A stretch of 64,000 nucleotides of DNA from JASGDN01 sp049840815. Lineage in GTDB: Bacteria > Chloroflexota > Chloroflexia > Thermomicrobiales > UBA6265. A program made the translations under genes and the position numbers. The stretch spans positions 62,001 through 126,000 of the forward strand of contig JASGJI010000004.1 of NCBI GenBank assembly GCA_049840815.1, in the 5' to 3' direction. The notes under the pieces are model-generated. The model was not told the origin of the DNA and searched no databases. It saw nothing but the letters and a program-made list of their open reading frames with translations. This document shows, in pieces, positions 46,898 to 55,334 of this stretch (the stretch's first letter is position 1; every line of letters starts with the position of its first letter).

Positions 46898-47538
46898 CGG
46901 AGGTCACTCCGGACGGCTGCCCCTCCCCGCCGCGCGCGCATCAGCAACCAGATCGCGAGCAATGGCTCGCCCATGAACGTGACCATCGCCAGTTCGAACG
47001 CCGGGTCCGTCACCAGGATGGCAATGACCGCATCGAGCGCGTACCCCAATCCCGCAACGGAAACCAGCACCCCGAGCCAGCGCGGGAACCATTGCGATTT
47101 CCACGCAAGCCATCCGATCAGGAGCAGGTGCATCCCAAAGAGGAAGAGCCCCCTGTCCCAAAGGTGATGGAACGCATCCCGATCCCCGGCGGAAAGGAAC
47201 GAGATCCCGACCAGGAACACGGCGGCATACGCCAGGCGCAACCATGCGGCCAGCTGGGAGATGGATGCGTCCACGGGCCGAAAGACGATGCCGAGCGCCC
47301 ACGCGACCACGATGTCAAGGAACACCACGATCACCCATCCCACCACTGCGACCCGCAGCAACGTCGATGAGGGGGCGTCCATTTCGGTCACGATGAGCGA
47401 GACCATGGAGATCACGGCCATCAGGAGCAGGGAGATTCCCGCGATCACACCCGCCCACCGCGCACGGGGCGGGTGCACTGTGGGCACCTCCGCCTGCCCT
47501 TCACGTCCTGTAGCCAATGCCTGATGCCGAGTCACCAT
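46894..47538 (-). CDS. DUF4386 membrane protein (second copy)
   Basis: A 214-residue protein with six hydrophobic segments (starting at about residues 28, 62, 98, 125, 155 and 180), related to that at 38101 (compare SLLLMAVISMVSLIVTEMDA and WLRLAYAAVFLVGISFLSAG). GGAGGG is six bases before the ATG. Its promoter region carries the long palindrome at 47583-47607. The neighbouring TetR is the natural candidate regulator. Confidence 0.82.
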   Translation of the reverse strand: MVTRHQALATGREGQAEVPTVHPPRARWAGVIAGISLLLMAVISMVSLIVTEMDAPSSTLLRVAVVGWVIVVFLDIVVAWALGIVFRPVDASISQLAAWLRLAYAAVFLVGISFLSAGDRDAFHHLWDRGLFLFGMHLLLIGWLAWKSQWFPRWLGVLVSVAGLGYALDAVIAILVTDPAFELAMVTFMGEPLLAIWLLMRARRGGAAVRSDLR

Positions 47539-47582
47539 CGCCCGCCCTCCAGATCGTCGAATCCTGGCCCGCAGCCCGGACC

Positions 47583-47607
47583 GTACTTAGTATAACGTAC
47601 TAAGTAC
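47583..47607 (-). promoter_or_regulatory. Operator-like palindrome overlapping a -10 box
   Basis: GTACTTAGTA (47583-47592) and TACTAAGTAC (47598-47607) form perfect ten-base arms around TAACG. Read on the minus strand, TATACT lies inside the left arm, a near-consensus -10 for the DUF4386 gene at 47538. Binding of a repressor there would block transcription. Confidence 0.72.
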
Positions 47608-47798
47608 GTTCAGTTGAGTCGCAACCCCTTCCAGCGTCGCCCCAATGAGAACGAGTCGCAACGCGGCGGCCCGGTGCTACACTCACGCCCAGACGTTTCG
47701 GCGACCCCGACCTCCATCCGACGGCCATCACCGCCACCGCCAGGTCCCGGCCTCCGCCCACCCGATCCACCTCCCACACCGCGAAGGAGATGCGCGTC

Positions 47799-50700
47799 AT
47801 GGCGCTCGACCGATCCGCAACCCCGGCCGCCCCCAGCACCCCTCCGCCGCCCGCGCCGGGTTCATCCGCGAAGGCGCCCGCCTCCATCCCCGCGAAACAG
47901 GGCCGGTCGGCATCCCAATGGGCCGCCTTCGAAACCGCGCAGGTGCTGGAAGCCGAACTCGCCGCCCGCCTTCAGGGTGAGGTCCGCTTCGATGCCGTCT
48001 CCCGGATGCTCTACTCCACCGACGCCTCCAACTACCAGATCGAGCCCGTCGGCGTCGTCATCCCGAAGTCGACGGACGATGTGATCGCCGCCATCGAGCT
48101 CGCCATCAGCCACCACGTGCCCATCCTCGCCCGCGGCGGCGGCTCGTCGCTGGCCGGGCAGGCCGTCGGCGCGGCGCTCGTGATCGACACGTCCAAGTAC
48201 CTCACCCGCGTACTCTCCTTCGAGCCGGAGGCACGCACCGTCACCGTCGAACCGGGCATCAACCTCGATCAGCTCAACCGCCAGATCAAGGCGCAGGGCC
48301 TCATGTTCGGCCCCGACCCGTCTTCCTCCAACCGGGCGACGGTCGGCGGCGTGGTTTCCAACAACTCCGCCGGCGCCCACTCCATCCTCTACGGCATGAC
48401 GCAGGACAACATGCGCGCCGCCCGCCTCCAGCTCGTCGACAACACCACAGTGGATCTCGGTCCCGGCACGATGGCCGACCTGAAGAAGCGTGCCCAGTCC
48501 GACGACGCCACCGGTAAGCTCCTGACGAAGATCCTCGCCTTCCGCGAGGAGCATCACGATCTCATCGCCCGCGACTTCCCGCCCCACTGGCGACGCGCCA
48601 CCGGCTACTCGCTCAACGAGTTCATCAAGCCGGACGACGTCTTCAACCCGGCCCGCCTCCTCGCCTCGGCGGAAGGAACGCTCGGCACCCTCCTGCAGGT
48701 CACACTCGATCTCGTGCCGATCCCGCCGAAGACCGGCCTCGTCATGCTCCAGTTCGACAACCTCGTCGAGGCGATGGAGGCCACGCCACAGATCCTCGAA
48801 GTCGAGCCCAGCGCCATCGAACTGATGGACCGCATGCTGATCGACCTCACGCGGCAGCAGCCGGGCTACGCCAACCAGATCGCCCTGATCGAGGGCGATC
48901 CCGCCGGCGTGCTCGTGGTGGAGTTCTACGGCGACACCGACCGCGAGCTGGAACAGAAGGCCGATAGCCTCGTCACCCACCTGCGCGAACGGAACATCCG
49001 CCTGATGACCGATCCGCTGATCGTCACCGACCCCAAGAAGCAGAAGGATGTCTGGCAGGTCCGCAAGGCCGGTCTCGGCCTCCTGATGAGCGTGCGCGGC
49101 GACGCCAAGCCCATCCCCGTGATCGAGGATGTCTCCGTGCCGGTGGAGCACCTCGCCGCATTCGTGGCTGCCGTCGAGAAGATGGTCGCCCGCTACAACA
49201 CCACCGCTGCCTACTACGCCCACGCCTCGGCAGGCTGCCTCCACATCCGCCCGCTGATCAACCTGAAGACGGTCGAAGGCGTGGAGGCGATGCGCGAACT
49301 CGCCTACGAAGCCGCGGAGATCGCCCACGACTTCGGCGGCGTGATGAGCGGCGAGCACGGCGACGGCCTGCAACGCTCCGAGCTGAACGAGATCATCTTC
49401 GGCCCCGAGCTCTACCAGACGATGCGCGACTTCAAGCACCTCTTCGACCCCGAGGACCTGATGAACCCCGGCAAGGTCGTCGATGCGCCGCCGCTGGTCG
49501 ACAACCTGCGCTACGGCCCGAAGTACAAGCCGGTTCCCATCAAGACGAACCTCGATTTCAGTCGCGAGAACGGCTTCCTCGGCGCGCTGGAGATGTGCAA
49601 CGGCGCGGCGGTCTGCCGCCAGACGCGGATCGGCACCATGTGCCCCTCCTACATGGCGACGAAGGACGAGAACGACACCACCCGTGGCCGCGCGAACGCC
49701 CTCCGCAACGCGCTGGCCGGCAACATCCTCTCCCCGAAGGATTTCGCCGACAAGGCGACCTACGAGACGATGGATCTCTGCCTCTCATGCAAGGCGTGCA
49801 AGACGGAGTGCCCGTCCAGCGTCGACATGGCGAAGATCAAGACGGAGTTCCTCAGCCAGTACTACGAGAAGCACGGTGTGCCGCTACGCGCGCGCCTCAT
49901 GGGGCACATCCACACCCTCTCGAAGCTCGCCGCCCCGATCGCCCCGATCGCGAACCTGCCGCTCACCACCGCGCTCGGGCGGCCGGGCATGGCCCTCGTC
50001 GGGGTCCATCGCAACCGGAAGATGTCGCCGTTCGTCAGCCGCACCTTCGTCCATCGCTATCGCGCACACCGCAAGCAGCATCCGGTGGCAACGGCGACAC
50101 GCGGCAAGGCGGTCTACTTCCACGACACCTTCGCCACGTACAACTACCCGAACATCGGCATGGCCGCCGTGCAGTTGATGGAGGCGGCCGGGTTCGAGGT
50201 GGTGATCGAGGAACGCCGCGCCTGCTGCGGTCGCCCGATGCTCTCCAAGGGCCTGGTGGACGCCGCCCGGAAGTCGGCGAAGAAGAACGTGAGCCTGCTG
50301 TCCACCTACGCGAAGCAGGGCATCCCCATCATCGGCACGGAGCCAAGCTGCATCCTCACCCTGCGTGACGAGTACCGCGACCTGCTGCCGGGCGATCCGG
50401 ACGTTGCCGTGGTGGCGGAGCACAGCTACATGATCGACGAGTGGCTGGCGAAGCTGGACAATGAGGGCGAACTGGGCATCGGCTGGAAGGACAACACCGG
50501 CCAGGAAGTGCTCTTCCACGGACATTGCCACCAGAAGGCGCTGATCGGCATGGCGCCCTCGATGGCGATCCTGAAGGCGTCAGGATGCCGCCCGACCGAA
50601 AGCGGCGCGGGCTGCTGCGGCATGGCCGGCTCGTTCGGCTACGAGGCGGAGCATTACGAGGTCTCGAAGAAGATCGGCGAGGAGCGATTGTTCCCGGCGA

Positions 50701-50978
50701 TCGAGGCGACCTCGATGGACGTGCAGGTCTCGGTGGCGGGCGTGAGTTGCCGCCAGCAGATCGAGCACTTCACGGAGCGCCCGACGAAGCACATCGCGGA
50801 GGTGCTGGCGAGCCGGATCGACCCAAACCATGTCTGGACGCCAAAGGCGCTCCCGACCCCTCCGGACGAGGGCGTGCAGGCGACGTGGGAGGGCCAGGAC
50901 GACCCGTCGTTGCAGACGGTTGCCCCGGTCGCGGAGGGCACGGCCTTCGCGGAGAACCAGGAAGACCTCGACGCATAG
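47799..50978 (+). CDS. FAD-linked oxidase / Fe-S / CCG-domain dehydrogenase fusion (D-2-hydroxyacid type)
   Basis: A 1059-residue three-part enzyme similar to YdiJ or Dld2/GlcD-GlcF fusions. An FAD_binding_4 domain occupies about residues 60-240 (ILARGGGSSLAGQAVGAALV), and an FAD-linked oxidase C-terminal domain about 290-560. Two [4Fe-4S] sites follow (CRQTRIGTMCPSYM, CLSCKACKTECPSSV). Then come two CCG domains (ERRACCGRPMLS, ESGAGCCGMAGSFGYEAE). It probably oxidises D-lactate, glycolate or D-2-hydroxyglutarate, feeding quinone. GAAGGAG ends at the first ATG (47790), so the second ATG at 47799, nine bases later, is the better start. Confidence 0.88.
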   Translation: MALDRSATPAAPSTPPPPAPGSSAKAPASIPAKQGRSASQWAAFETAQVLEAELAARLQGEVRFDAVSRMLYSTDASNYQIEPVGVVIPKSTDDVIAAIELAISHHVPILARGGGSSLAGQAVGAALVIDTSKYLTRVLSFEPEARTVTVEPGINLDQLNRQIKAQGLMFGPDPSSSNRATVGGVVSNNSAGAHSILYGMTQDNMRAARLQLVDNTTVDLGPGTMADLKKRAQSDDATGKLLTKILAFREEHHDLIARDFPPHWRRATGYSLNEFIKPDDVFNPARLLASAEGTLGTLLQVTLDLVPIPPKTGLVMLQFDNLVEAMEATPQILEVEPSAIELMDRMLIDLTRQQPGYANQIALIEGDPAGVLVVEFYGDTDRELEQKADSLVTHLRERNIRLMTDPLIVTDPKKQKDVWQVRKAGLGLLMSVRGDAKPIPVIEDVSVPVEHLAAFVAAVEKMVARYNTTAAYYAHASAGCLHIRPLINLKTVEGVEAMRELAYEAAEIAHDFGGVMSGEHGDGLQRSELNEIIFGPELYQTMRDFKHLFDPEDLMNPGKVVDAPPLVDNLRYGPKYKPVPIKTNLDFSRENGFLGALEMCNGAAVCRQTRIGTMCPSYMATKDENDTTRGRANALRNALAGNILSPKDFADKATYETMDLCLSCKACKTECPSSVDMAKIKTEFLSQYYEKHGVPLRARLMGHIHTLSKLAAPIAPIANLPLTTALGRPGMALVGVHRNRKMSPFVSRTFVHRYRAHRKQHPVATATRGKAVYFHDTFATYNYPNIGMAAVQLMEAAGFEVVIEERRACCGRPMLSKGLVDAARKSAKKNVSLLSTYAKQGIPIIGTEPSCILTLRDEYRDLLPGDPDVAVVAEHSYMIDEWLAKLDNEGELGIGWKDNTGQEVLFHGHCHQKALIGMAPSMAILKASGCRPTESGAGCCGMAGSFGYEAEHYEVSKKIGEERLFPAIEATSMDVQVSVAGVSCRQQIEHFTERPTKHIAEVLASRIDPNHVWTPKALPTPPDEGVQATWEGQDDPSLQTVAPVAEGTAFAENQEDLDA

Positions 50979-50982
50979 CCTC

Positions 50983-51024
50983 GGGCAGTGCTTGGGTAGA
51001 GATTTCCCCCTCCAAGCACTGCCC
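50983..51024. terminator. Bidirectional terminator hairpin, left edge of the low-GC island
   Basis: GGGCAGTGCTTGG (50983-50995) pairs perfectly with CCAAGCACTGCCC (51012-51024). It separates the FAD dehydrogenase from the convergent 72-residue gene, and marks the change from high to low GC. Confidence 0.82.
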
Positions 51025-51047
51025 CTGTAAAGAGAAAGGGGCCTAGA

Positions 51048-51266
51048 TTACGTTGGTTCAGCAAAGCATCGCATGCAAGAGCTCGGCTGTTCTCCTACTG
51101 CGGGAATGGCCATGTTCGCTCCTGTCCTCTCACGCAAGCGCGACTCACCTAAACGCGCGATCTCTGCGGCGATCATTTCGCGAGTTCTCTCGGCCACGTC
51201 CGTTTCGTACCAATCCCAAAGCTCTTGATCCACTGAGAGGAGGACAATGACTCTCTCTGTTTCCAT
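51048..51266 (-). CDS. Small 72-residue protein of unknown function
   Basis: A 72-residue protein that I do not recognise. It starts METERVIVLLSVDQELWDWY and has a helical segment VAERTREMIAAEIARLGESR; two cysteines are near the end. AGGAG lies nine bases before the ATG, and the gene begins 19 bases after the stop of the DUF218-like gene, so they share a transcript. It could be a partner or regulator of the upstream protein. Confidence 0.6.
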   Translation of the reverse strand: METERVIVLLSVDQELWDWYETDVAERTREMIAAEIARLGESRLRERTGANMAIPAVGEQPSSCMRCFAEPT

Positions 51267-51285
51267 AACTCACAACTCCTGTTCG

Positions 51286-52197
51286 TTAAGAGGCAACAGT
51301 GCCATAGATCGCCAGATGAGGAAGAACGAGACCATCGGGAATAAGCTTGCGATCGAGTGCAAACTTGAGAAGAGATCCGTCTTGGAGACAGCTCAGATCA
51401 TACTTCAGCTTGTTGAGCTCGCTGGCCCATAGACCTAACGAGTCCTCAGCATCTTGACTAGCAACCCAGTCGCCGGTAGAGACTCCAAATGGAAAGCCCC
51501 GCATCAATGTCTCACACTCCGGAAAACTAAGGCTCAGCGCGATCTCGGTTGATAGCGCGATCCGAGGCACATGTTGGGGATGCGAGACGATCAGGATGCG
51601 ACGAGGACCCTCGTCGTGGCATTTATTCACTAATGTGTCGATCCACTCTCTCACATTGCCCGAAGAAGTGCCTGCTACTGTTCGAACGATAACCTTGTCC
51701 TCTGGATATCCTCCCTCTTTCAAGACTGATGCGTACCTGACTGCTTCCCACCTATGCTCTGGAATCGAATCCGAGTCCGGATCGTCATGAGCACATCGGC
51801 CAGAGCAAATGACCGTCGGCAATGGATCCCGCCAAGCCATAGCCTGAAAGAGGGACAGAACCAACATCGGCCTGTAGTCATCCAAGTACCCTGGAAGGAG
51901 TACGAAATCGATAGGAGCACGCCGAATCGCTCTCTCATCCGACTCGAACCTTCTCAACACATCGAAACCAGCGACCAACCGGCTGTCATCCGCGAAGACT
52001 CTAGACATCGCCCTCGACACCCGGGTGGAATCTGCTCCAAGAAACCCAACATACGACAGGCCATATCCCTCGGCCATTTCCTCCCAAGCCGCACCCCCCC
52101 TGCGATAGCGAGCTTGGATCTCATGAAATTTGCTCTGAATTACCCCCCAGTCTGTCAAACCAGCCCCTGACGACACCACGACGTCCAATTCCGCCAT
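51286..52197 (-). CDS. DUF218 (YdcF-like) domain protein
   Basis: A 303-residue protein. The middle part (about 120-240) matches DUF218: LPTVICSGRCAHDD stands for the SGG strand, followed by EAVRYASVLKEGGYPEDKVI and SSGNVREWIDTL (the S-x-N-T-x-E motif, degenerate), and ILIVSHPQHVPRIALS. The DUF218 fold is a nucleotide-binding-like three-layer sandwich of poorly known function. The start at 52197 has GAGGAGG five bases upstream, which is better than that at 52242. It is divergent from the RNA polymerase gene, 174 bases away. Its composition is low-GC, like the polymerase. Confidence 0.72.
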   Translation of the reverse strand: MAELDVVVSSGAGLTDWGVIQSKFHEIQARYRRGGAAWEEMAEGYGLSYVGFLGADSTRVSRAMSRVFADDSRLVAGFDVLRRFESDERAIRRAPIDFVLLPGYLDDYRPMLVLSLFQAMAWRDPLPTVICSGRCAHDDPDSDSIPEHRWEAVRYASVLKEGGYPEDKVIVRTVAGTSSGNVREWIDTLVNKCHDEGPRRILIVSHPQHVPRIALSTEIALSLSFPECETLMRGFPFGVSTGDWVASQDAEDSLGLWASELNKLKYDLSCLQDGSLLKFALDRKLIPDGLVLPHLAIYGTVAS

Positions 52198-52286
52198 GCC
52201 TGCCTCCTCTTCCGGATTCTCCCGCCCACACAACACGAACACGCACGCAGCTCCGCACCGAATCGGGTACGAAGCTGCAGAGTCCG

Positions 52287-52374
52287 CCTATATCCCTACC
52301 TTTCTCCTCCTCCTACGGATAAAATAGGTCAGCCATGCAGTCACACGCTTACATTGTCAGGGGCTATAGGGATG
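52287..52374. promoter_or_regulatory. Divergent pair of GGGNTATAGG elements, one with a T7 promoter core
   Basis: GGGCTATAGG lies at 52361-52370 on the plus strand and GGGATATAGG on the minus strand (52287-52296 in plus coordinates), identical except at the fourth base. The plus one extends to CTATAGGGA, the same as positions -5 to +4 of the T7 class III promoter, ending two bases into the polymerase start codon. The two face outward, one toward each gene. A second, ordinary signal is possible: GATAAAAT near 52314. Whether the polymerase uses these is inference. Confidence 0.45.
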
Positions 52375-55224
52375 CACCGCCCAATTACCGCTGCAGCACT
52401 GGAGCAAGAACAACGTCAGCGAGAACGCCTCGTCCCAATCGAGGCGCTAGTTGCAGTCCGGTCGGCGAAGCGCACCGACCAAAGCCCTCTCAACCATCCC
52501 AGCAGTTCGATCATGAACAGTCTTGTCCTTCCTCTATCCGAAGAATTGAAGAACCTAAAGCGCCAGCGGCACACCACCAAGCCACCGGGATATGTGAAAG
52601 CGCTACGCACCCTACACCACAACACCCTCTCGATCGCTGCACTGCGAGCGACCAGTAACTACCTAAACAACCACAACGATGACACTCCGCCCACATACGC
52701 CGGCCTTGCGTTCGCTATTGCAACGACACTTGAACAGGAGTTCCGCCATTCGATAACGAATCGCACCAGATTGACCCCTACACACCATGCTCTTCTCGCA
52801 TCGGCTTCTGCTCACATTAAACCCGCCAAACCATGGATCGCTCTGGGAGGAATTATTGTGGGGTTCTTTGAGTCTACCAGTCTATTCCGATTCGAGAGAC
52901 AGATCAACGGCAACACCATAAAACGACATCTTTTTGCCGATAAGTGGGATACAATCCTAGCCACTGCAACGCCACAAGGGGTTTATCAATATGGCGGCCT
53001 GACGCACATCCATCGCCCAATGGTCGTTCCGCCAGTACCCTGGGAAGGTCCCTTCGGAGGCGGCTATCTGACCAGCTTAAGTGGAATTACTGAGTCAAGA
53101 TCCCTCTTCACTCAATCCAACACCAATGACGCAGGAGTCCGCATTCAACAAGCCCATGACAGCGGCAGCCTAAACGACGTCTACAGCGCAGTAAATGTTC
53201 TCCAGAGCACACCTTGGTCCCTTAACATGGAATTAACTTACCTCATCAAACTGGCACACTTACAGTCATTCGAGCCACGAACCAACCCCGACCGCGAACT
53301 ATATCAGCTGTACATAGATGAACACCGTCGCCGAGCGAATATCCTCCGAGACGCAAAGGAATTCCGCGAAAGAAGACGTTCTATCATGAATCAATTACTA
53401 CCACTCCATCGTGACTACGGCCACGGAGGGACGCCCAAGGACTGTGAGACTTGCAAAACCAATCATAGTCAGCTTTGGAATGGATACATCGCAGCAGACG
53501 AAAGCTACCGGCGCCATTATGACGCCTACCGTTCTACGTTGAGGCGGATAGACCGCCTCAACGGCGAACTCGCCAACGCCTCACGAGAGCTTAAGTCTGA
53601 CCAAGGCAACCTCCTACTGCAAAAGCATCTTGACAGACTCCGCGATGAACTCTCTACGCTAAGAAATTCGTCGCCGGATTCCGAAAAATACACATATCAG
53701 CAGCTTCGCCTCGCCTACAGAACCGATTCAGCCCGGAGATCTCGCCTCCGTGCGCTAGTCGAGGAATGCGATAGCATCGCCGATCTCGCCGAGCGACTCT
53801 CACTGCCACTGGACCAACTAGCCATATTCTTTCCCTATCATCTCGACTACAGAGGGCGAGCCTATGCCTCCTCCTCCGGTCTCAGTCCGCAAGGAGATGA
53901 CAAATCAAGATCGGTACTACAGTTCCATAAGGCTCAGCCACTGACAACCAGTGGCGAGCATTGGCTAGCAGTCCATCTCGCCAATACATATGGCCTAGAC
54001 AAGCTAACATTTGACCAGAGATACCAATGGGTGTTAGATCATCGTGAGCAAATAGCATCACTCGCAGAATCTGCTCAAGGAATAGTAGAGAAGGGGTTGT
54101 CGTTTTTCGAAGGACTAGATGTTGATGATCGAAATTTCTGGGCCAGTGCTCCGCAAAAAACTGTGTGGCAATTCTTGGCTGCCTGCATGGAGTGGCATCG
54201 ATGCATCAACCATCATCAAGATACGCGTTTGCCGGTACGCATCGACGCAAGCGCTAATGGCCTACAGCATCTTGCCGCTATTTCTCGGGATCCGAAAGTA
54301 GGCCTTCTTACTAATCTCGTTTCCCATCCAGATGGACACAGGAGTGATATTTATCAATACATCTCCGATCTCCTCATCAATGAATGCCTAATCGACGGAG
54401 ATCTATCGTCTCTGATCGGCGCTTGTCATACCGCCTCACACACCCCTATTCAGAACATCATTTCCAGAAATCTTGTCAAGAAGACGGTAATGACAATCCC
54501 ATATGATGCAACATTTCGCTCCATCAATGATCAAATCGAGTCTTATCTCGATCGTCATTTTCATGACAAGCCCGATATAGACTGCTTTAGCCTTGCCCGC
54601 AAGCTCAGCGACCCGCTTCATCATATCATTCACGAAGAGATAAAGGGGCCTATCGGAGTGCGATCTATCCTAAAGGCGTCCGCTTCTCTTGCCGCTAAGG
54701 GTGACACTGAACTATTGTGGATTACTCCAATCGGAATTCCATTGGTTATCGCCAACTATCATCGCAAAAGGGTTCAGATCACCTGGCATGACCCCGATTC
54801 GGGTCGCAGGAGATCTCTCGAGTCCGTATTCCACGACCCTAGAAACCTTCGCGATTCTCGCCAAGATCAGCGGTCGGTGTCCGCCAATTTTGTCCATTCG
54901 CTCGACGCCGCACATATGATGCGCACAGTGAATCGGCTTCATCATGCATTCGATTTGACCAGCATTGTTGTCGTTCATGACTCTTTTGGTACCCATGCCA
55001 ACGTCGTATCCGACTTACAACACGTCCTTCGAGAGGAGTTTTTCCATATTCACAGCAAAAATCCCCTCATAGATTTTATCAGCGCGCAGGTTCAGTCGAA
55101 CTCGCGATCTCCTTTAGACTCTTCGACCACTGCACAATGGAATGCCATCTGGGATAGGGCAATCAACCTGACTGGAGACTTAGTGTTGGACTCAGTCCTC
55201 AATTCAGAGTATATGTTCTCATAA
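52372..55224 (+). CDS. T7-type single-subunit DNA-dependent RNA polymerase
   Basis: A 950-residue phage/mitochondrial-type RNA polymerase. FPYHLDYRGRAYA at 487-499 matches FPYNMDWRGR of T7. Motif A, RIDASANGLQHLAAI, has catalytic D625 (T7 D537). Motif B, SRNLVKKTVMTIPYD, has R699, K703 and Y711 (T7 R627, K631, Y639), with the following glycine replaced by aspartate. WITPIGIPLV, NFVHSLDAAH at 839-848, and motif C VVHDSFGTH with D870 (T7 D812) complete the set. The N-terminus is about 70 residues longer and includes a CETCKTNH stretch and a coiled coil at about 380-440. AGGGG precedes the ATG at 52372 by eight bases; a TTG six codons upstream is an alternative. GC content is well below the flanks, with no phage genes beside it. 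Confidence 0.95.
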   Translation: MHRPITAAALEQEQRQRERLVPIEALVAVRSAKRTDQSPLNHPSSSIMNSLVLPLSEELKNLKRQRHTTKPPGYVKALRTLHHNTLSIAALRATSNYLNNHNDDTPPTYAGLAFAIATTLEQEFRHSITNRTRLTPTHHALLASASAHIKPAKPWIALGGIIVGFFESTSLFRFERQINGNTIKRHLFADKWDTILATATPQGVYQYGGLTHIHRPMVVPPVPWEGPFGGGYLTSLSGITESRSLFTQSNTNDAGVRIQQAHDSGSLNDVYSAVNVLQSTPWSLNMELTYLIKLAHLQSFEPRTNPDRELYQLYIDEHRRRANILRDAKEFRERRRSIMNQLLPLHRDYGHGGTPKDCETCKTNHSQLWNGYIAADESYRRHYDAYRSTLRRIDRLNGELANASRELKSDQGNLLLQKHLDRLRDELSTLRNSSPDSEKYTYQQLRLAYRTDSARRSRLRALVEECDSIADLAERLSLPLDQLAIFFPYHLDYRGRAYASSSGLSPQGDDKSRSVLQFHKAQPLTTSGEHWLAVHLANTYGLDKLTFDQRYQWVLDHREQIASLAESAQGIVEKGLSFFEGLDVDDRNFWASAPQKTVWQFLAACMEWHRCINHHQDTRLPVRIDASANGLQHLAAISRDPKVGLLTNLVSHPDGHRSDIYQYISDLLINECLIDGDLSSLIGACHTASHTPIQNIISRNLVKKTVMTIPYDATFRSINDQIESYLDRHFHDKPDIDCFSLARKLSDPLHHIIHEEIKGPIGVRSILKASASLAAKGDTELLWITPIGIPLVIANYHRKRVQITWHDPDSGRRRSLESVFHDPRNLRDSRQDQRSVSANFVHSLDAAHMMRTVNRLHHAFDLTSIVVVHDSFGTHANVVSDLQHVLREEFFHIHSKNPLIDFISAQVQSNSRSPLDSSTTAQWNAIWDRAINLTGDLVLDSVLNSEYMFS

Positions 55225-55334
55225 ATCTGTTCTTATATGATGCCTAGGTCAGGCAACTCAACTGCAGGTCTCACCTCATGGTTTAACAATCATATGAGTC
55301 ATTGCATTCTACCCGTGTACGTATGCTAGCAGTC

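Noticed and set aside
51025..55334. Direct repeats marking integration ends (att) of the low-GC island
   Set aside because: I compared the flanks at about 51025-51047 and 55225-55334. Only a six-base GCCTAG match is seen, which is not significant, and there is no tRNA target or integrase.
55225..55334. A terminator for the polymerase gene
   Set aside because: Only a weak ATATGAT / ATCATAT pair about 50 bases apart is present, without a T tract; too weak to list.
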